The position numbers and the translations under genes were made by a program. The notes below the pieces were generated by a model. It did no database searches, was not told the origin of the DNA, and worked only from the letters and a program-made list of their open reading frames with translations. DNA of 8,674 nt from an uncultured Candidatus Melainabacteria bacterium (lineage in GTDB: Bacteria; Cyanobacteriota; Vampirovibrionia; Gastranaerophilales; Gastranaerophilaceae): contig CAKUQA010000028.1 in assembly GCA_934675225.1 (NCBI GenBank), positions 1-8,674 on the forward strand. Reading direction: 5' to 3'. This document shows positions 5,428 to 8,674 of this stretch, piece by piece (the stretch's first letter is position 1; the number at the start of each line of letters is the position of its first letter).

Positions 5428-5928
5428 ATGTATCAAATTAAAAATCAAATTTACTTGGACATGACCAAAAATCAGAAATCTGCTCTGTGTAATTTTTTGC
5501 GTGCCTTAGTAAAAAAATCACCGGAACTTTCTGTAGAAGATGTTTTGAACAAATTTTTAGAAGATGAAAAATATTATTTTGAAATAAACAATCCACACTT
5601 CGAATTTTTACAAGATTATCTTGATGATGAAAAATTTTTACAAGATACAAAACTTTTGTTAAAAGAATGTCGAAAATATTATGACTACAAAAAAAAACAA
5701 GAACCGATAATTCAAGCACAAAAGGAGTATGAAAAGAAAAAACGCGCTTTTTTACGAGAAGTAAAAATGTCAAAAGAAACACCAACTAAAAAACAATTGT
5801 ACTACTATGACAGATTATGCAAAAAATACAATTTAGAAAAACAGGAACTAACCTCAAAACTACAAGCACGAGACGAAATAGACAGGATTATAAATGAATA
5901 TTCAAGAGATTTTGAAAATATTGACTGA
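5428..5928 (+). CDS. Hypothetical charged helical protein upstream of prmC
   Basis: A 166-residue soluble protein of unknown function, rich in Lys, Glu and aromatic residues. It is predicted largely helical, with a strongly charged middle (about residues 80-115) that could form a coiled coil. The segment ETPTKKQLYYYDRLCKKYNL (117-136) resembles the 'PT.KQ..Y...L...Y' motif found at the ends of various phage and DNA-associated proteins, but this similarity is by eye and gives no function. There is no signal peptide or membrane segment. The ATG at 5428 lies 7 nt after a -10-like box and lacks a ribosome binding site. The last 35 bp overlap prmC, so the two are almost surely cotranscribed and perhaps translationally coupled. 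Confidence 0.8.
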   Translation: MYQIKNQIYLDMTKNQKSALCNFLRALVKKSPELSVEDVLNKFLEDEKYYFEINNPHFEFLQDYLDDEKFLQDTKLLLKECRKYYDYKKKQEPIIQAQKEYEKKKRAFLREVKMSKETPTKKQLYYYDRLCKKYNLEKQELTSKLQARDEIDRIINEYSRDFENID

Positions 5929-6730
5929 TAGCGGAATTGAACTAAATGAAGCAAGTATAGAAGTAAAAATGCTTTTAGAACATTTTGCAAATTATGGTGC
6001 AAAAGATATTATTATGGGAAACAAGCTGACACAAGAAAAATTAAAACTTGTAAAAGAAAAGGCAGAAATTCGTGCAAAGACACATCAGCCAATTCAACAT
6101 ATAATCGGATTTGCAAATTTTATGGGCGAAACGTTTATCGTAAACCCTTCTGTACTCATTCCCAGAGATGAAACAGAACTTCTTGTAAGAAAAGCTATAG
6201 AAATAATCAATCAAAATAAATTTAAAATGGCCCTTGATGTAGGAACAGGCTCAGGATGTATTGCTTGTATGGTTGCAAAGTATACTGATTGTCAAATAAT
6301 CGGACTTGATATATCTTCCGATGCTTTGAATACAGCACTTGACAACGCTTCAAGATTAAATCTTTTTAATAAAGCAATTTTTAGAAAATCAGATATTTTT
6401 TCTAACGTTAAATCAGGAGAAAGCTTTGATATCATTATTTCAAATCCACCTTATATTCCTCCATCAGAAAAAGAAAAAATTCAAACAGAAGTCAAATTTG
6501 ATCCGGAATTAGCTCTTTATACGAAAGACGAAAAAGGATTAGAATTCTATGAAAAAATTACGGCTAATGCCCCAAAAATACTCAATAACGGTGGATACCT
6601 GCTATTTGAACTTGGAATAAATCAGTCAACATTTGTAAAACAAATAATGGAACAAAATGGTTTTTCAAATATTGAAATTATAAAAGACCTTGCCGGCATT
6701 GACAGAGTAATTCTCGGGAAAAGAGGTTAA
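5894..6730 (+). CDS. prmC: Release factor glutamine N5-methyltransferase PrmC (HemK)
   Basis: A cytoplasmic SAM-dependent methyltransferase that modifies the glutamine of the GGQ motif in release factors RF1 and RF2, improving translation termination. The 278-residue length is standard. The N-terminal helical domain (about 1-85) carries QPIQHIIG (65-72), followed by VLIPRDETELLV (87-98), the SAM-binding motif I DVGTGSG (115-121), the acidic LD (138-139) after strand two, and the diagnostic NPPY (184-187), which binds the target glutamine. The C-terminal part contains FDPELAL (202-208) and GLEFYEKI. The ATG at 5894 lies inside the previous gene, 35 bp before its stop; an AGG at 5884-5886 is a weak ribosome binding site, so coupling to the upstream gene is likely. 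In many bacteria prmC follows prfA, which is not the case here. Confidence 0.95.
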   Translation: MNIQEILKILTDSGIELNEASIEVKMLLEHFANYGAKDIIMGNKLTQEKLKLVKEKAEIRAKTHQPIQHIIGFANFMGETFIVNPSVLIPRDETELLVRKAIEIINQNKFKMALDVGTGSGCIACMVAKYTDCQIIGLDISSDALNTALDNASRLNLFNKAIFRKSDIFSNVKSGESFDIIISNPPYIPPSEKEKIQTEVKFDPELALYTKDEKGLEFYEKITANAPKILNNGGYLLFELGINQSTFVKQIMEQNGFSNIEIIKDLAGIDRVILGKRG

Positions 6731-6763
6731 TACAAAAGTTTTTTAATAAGAATTCCATATATA

Positions 6764-8320
6764 TTATGCTTTCTTTTCCCCTTTTAATAAAAACATAAAA
6801 GGTATCAATACAAAACAACAAATTGCAAAAACTTTGAATGTTGTCATATACGCACATAAAACTGATTGTTGTATTAATTGATTATAAAGCAATTTAGCTG
6901 CCATGTATGTTGAATTTAGCATATCTCCGGCTTGGTTTATAAAAGCTCCTGCATACGTACTTAATCTATCTGAAAATTGAGGATTTAATTCTGTTGCATA
7001 CTTAACAAGTCCGTTTTGGTGAACTTGTGAAAATCTTGAAATCATTGTTGCAACAAGAGAAGTACCTATCGCACCACCAATTGTTTTCAATAAATTTTGA
7101 AGTCCTGACGCATTTGTCATTTGGTCGTCTCTAAGCGTAATACAAGATAAAGTTGTAATTGGCATAAATGAAAATACTAAACCAATACCAAATATCATAT
7201 TAGGAATTGCAATATTCATAGGGTTTATTTGTAAATTCAAACCACCTAACATCCATCCGCCTAAACCAAGGCAGAATAATCCAACAAGCCCATAAGTTCT
7301 ATATTTAACTCTACCGCCCAATGTTCCGAAGATTAATAAAGCAGTTAAAGAACCTAAACCTCTCGGCATAATAGCAAGTCCACTTAAAAAAGAATCATAT
7401 CCGAGCATTCCTTGCAACATTTGTGGTAACATCGCCAAAGAACCTAACATTACAGCATTTACCAAAACTAGCATACAAGTTCCGAACAAATAATTAGAAT
7501 CTTTCAAAACATTAAGCTGTACAATCGGATATTTGTCTCGAATCTGAGAAATAAAGAATAATACGCAACCTGTAACTGCAACCAAACTGAACCAACATAC
7601 CCATGGTGCATTAAACCAATCTGCATCATTACCTTTATCAAACACTATTTGCAACGGAATTAACCATATACAAAGCCACAAAAAGCCCATTTTATCAAGT
7701 TTTATATTTTTCTGTTTAGAAGCATAAGGAGGATCTTCCAAAAATCTTTTTGCCATAGCAATACAAGCAAAACCAACAGGTACATTTATAAAGAAAATGT
7801 ACGGCCAAGACCAGTTTTCCGTAATATATCCACCCATAACCGGCCCAATAATAGGCGCAATAATTACAACAAGCCCAAAAACAGCCATAGCCCTGTTTCT
7901 AGCCTCACCTTTAAAACTTTCCATACAAACAGCTTGAGCCATAGGCATTAGACAACCACCGCCAAAACCCTGTAAAGCCCTTGCAATAACAATCATAACA
8001 ATAGAATTTGCTATCCCGCACAAAAAGGATGCAATAGTAAATACAAACACACCAAGCATAAAGAAATTTTTTCTACCCATAAGCTTACACAAAAAATCAA
8101 TCATAGGGATAACAATACTGCTTGCCATCAAGTAACTTGTTAAAACCCAAATAGATTCTTGCGAACTAACGGAAAAAGTTCCTGCAATATGCGGCAAAGC
8201 TACGTTTGCGACAGTTTCATCCAATGCATACATAAACGTTGCAATCATTACCGGCATAATTATAAACCATGGGTTGTTCTTAGGAACCCATTCTTGTGTC
8301 TGTTCTATTGTTTCTGACAT
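6764..8320 (-). CDS. emrB: EmrB/QacA-type MFS multidrug transporter (DHA2 family)
   Basis: A 518-residue inner-membrane drug:H+ antiporter with about 14 hydrophobic segments. Together with an EmrA adaptor and an outer-membrane TolC-like channel, proteins of this kind export hydrophobic drugs and uncouplers across both membranes. Family motifs seen are LDETVANVALP (33-43, motif D1), DFLCKLMGRK (75-84, motif A), ARALQGFGGG (113-122, motif B), APIIGPVMGG (155-164, motif C) and IFFINVPVG (175-183). The ATG at 8320 has AAAGGA as ribosome binding site with a 10-nt spacer. The emrA-like gene lies upstream on the same strand, the usual emrA-emrB order, and the gene converges on prmC with a 33-bp gap in which I see no convincing terminator. 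Specific substrates cannot be told from sequence. Confidence 0.93.
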   Translation of the reverse strand: MSETIEQTQEWVPKNNPWFIIMPVMIATFMYALDETVANVALPHIAGTFSVSSQESIWVLTSYLMASSIVIPMIDFLCKLMGRKNFFMLGVFVFTIASFLCGIANSIVMIVIARALQGFGGGCLMPMAQAVCMESFKGEARNRAMAVFGLVVIIAPIIGPVMGGYITENWSWPYIFFINVPVGFACIAMAKRFLEDPPYASKQKNIKLDKMGFLWLCIWLIPLQIVFDKGNDADWFNAPWVCWFSLVAVTGCVLFFISQIRDKYPIVQLNVLKDSNYLFGTCMLVLVNAVMLGSLAMLPQMLQGMLGYDSFLSGLAIMPRGLGSLTALLIFGTLGGRVKYRTYGLVGLFCLGLGGWMLGGLNLQINPMNIAIPNMIFGIGLVFSFMPITTLSCITLRDDQMTNASGLQNLLKTIGGAIGTSLVATMISRFSQVHQNGLVKYATELNPQFSDRLSTYAGAFINQAGDMLNSTYMAAKLLYNQLIQQSVLCAYMTTFKVFAICCFVLIPFMFLLKGEKKA

Positions 8321-8351
8321 TTTTTGTAAATCCTTTTATATAAAATGAAAG

Positions 8352-8443
8352 GTAAGACGTGAAAATACCTTTTCGTTCGCTACGCTCAATAATAACTTTT
8401 ATGCGTTAACACTTATATGAACTTTTCTCTTTTCACGTCTCAC
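8352..8443. repeat. Long inverted repeat between emrA and emrB
   Basis: Arms GTAAGACGTGAAAA (8352-8365) and TTTTCACGTCTCAC (8430-8443) are inverted with 13 of 14 positions paired, around 64 bp. The loop contains CGTTCGCTACGCTC (8373-8386), noticeably more GC-rich than its surroundings. The element fills most of the 137-bp gap between the EmrA stop and the EmrB start. It may be a dispersed non-coding repeat (MITE- or REP-like) or a regulatory structure in the emrAB mRNA; the window has only one copy. Confidence 0.55.
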
Positions 8444-8457
8444 TTTTCGCTAAAATA

Positions 8458-8674
8458 CTATTTTACTTTAACTTTTGGTACAACTGACATACCCGGAACG
8501 ATGTTATATTTGTTTGTATCTATTTTTTCAGTAAATACAATTTTTACAGGAATTCTTTGTACAATTTTTACGAAAGAACCAACTGCATTTTCAGGTGGGA
8601 ACAAACTTGATTTAGCACCTGATGCCCTTTGAATACTATCAATTTTACCTTTGAATACGTGATCAGGATATGTA
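8458..8674 (-). CDS. emrA: EmrA-like membrane fusion protein, C-terminal part
   Basis: The window edge cuts this gene: only the last 71 codons and the stop (TAG, 8460-8458) are present. The frame contains HVFKGKIDSIQRASG, then PPENAVGSFVKIVQRIPV and near the end NIVPGMSVVPKV. The PPEN-A-G-FVK-VQR-PV signature is characteristic of EmrA/HlyD-family periplasmic adaptors of DHA2 exporters. The protein would be anchored in the inner membrane and bridge the EmrB-type pump to an outer-membrane channel, implying a two-membrane cell. It lies directly upstream of emrB on the same strand. Confidence 0.88.
   Translation of the reverse strand, partial: TYPDHVFKGKIDSIQRASGAKSSLFPPENAVGSFVKIVQRIPVKIVFTEKIDTNKYNIVPGMSVVPKVKVK

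Noticed and set aside
6731..6763. Bidirectional terminator between convergent prmC and emrB
   Set aside because: T- and A-rich runs are present, but I could not find a convincing stem in the 33-bp gap.
8417..8632. 71-codon plus-strand open frame near the right edge
   Set aside because: It is the reverse complement of the emrA 3' end and its downstream gap; the minus-strand frame shows the clear EmrA signature.

Overview
The window is AT-rich (about one third G+C by eye) bacterial chromosome with short intergenic gaps. An emrA/emrB-type efflux pair points to a two-membrane (diderm) cell. Base composition and gene style would suit an uncultured gut anaerobe such as a Gastranaerophilales ('Melainabacteria') relative. 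That placement is a guess: no rRNA or other firm marker gene is present.

Layout. A homoserine dehydrogenase gene (hom, 97-1365) and a threonine synthase gene (thrC, 1770-2822) lie in the same direction. They catalyse two of the steps from aspartate semialdehyde to threonine; homoserine kinase is not here. Instead of sitting next to each other they are separated by 404 bp holding what reads as a complete type I toxin-antitoxin locus: a 20-residue hydrophobic peptide gene on the minus strand (1485-1547) with a perfect Shine-Dalgarno, and a short antisense RNA on the plus strand (about 1413-1494) with its own consensus promoter and intrinsic terminator. The toxin and thrC promoters are divergent and overlap at their -35 boxes. 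After thrC come a MATE multidrug exporter (2963-4342), a dethiobiotin-synthetase-like protein with a damaged P-loop (4399-5112), a 54-residue unknown protein (5203-5367), a 166-residue charged unknown protein (5428-5928) and prmC, the release-factor glutamine methyltransferase (5894-6730), which overlaps the unknown gene by 35 bp. On the minus strand an EmrB-type DHA2 transporter (6764-8320) converges on prmC. Its adaptor EmrA (8458 to beyond the window edge) lies upstream of it, across a 137-bp gap with a long inverted repeat.

Two things stand out. The first is the toxin-antitoxin locus, whose toxin mRNA shows a 12-bp possible pairing between its 5' leader and its 3' end, arranged around a hairpin. 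The second is gene starts: four genes (hom, the bioD-like gene and both unknown genes) have a -10-like box ending only 6-7 nt before the ATG and no Shine-Dalgarno, as expected for leaderless mRNAs, while thrC, emrB and the toxin have purine-rich ribosome binding sites. Two initiation modes seem to coexist here.
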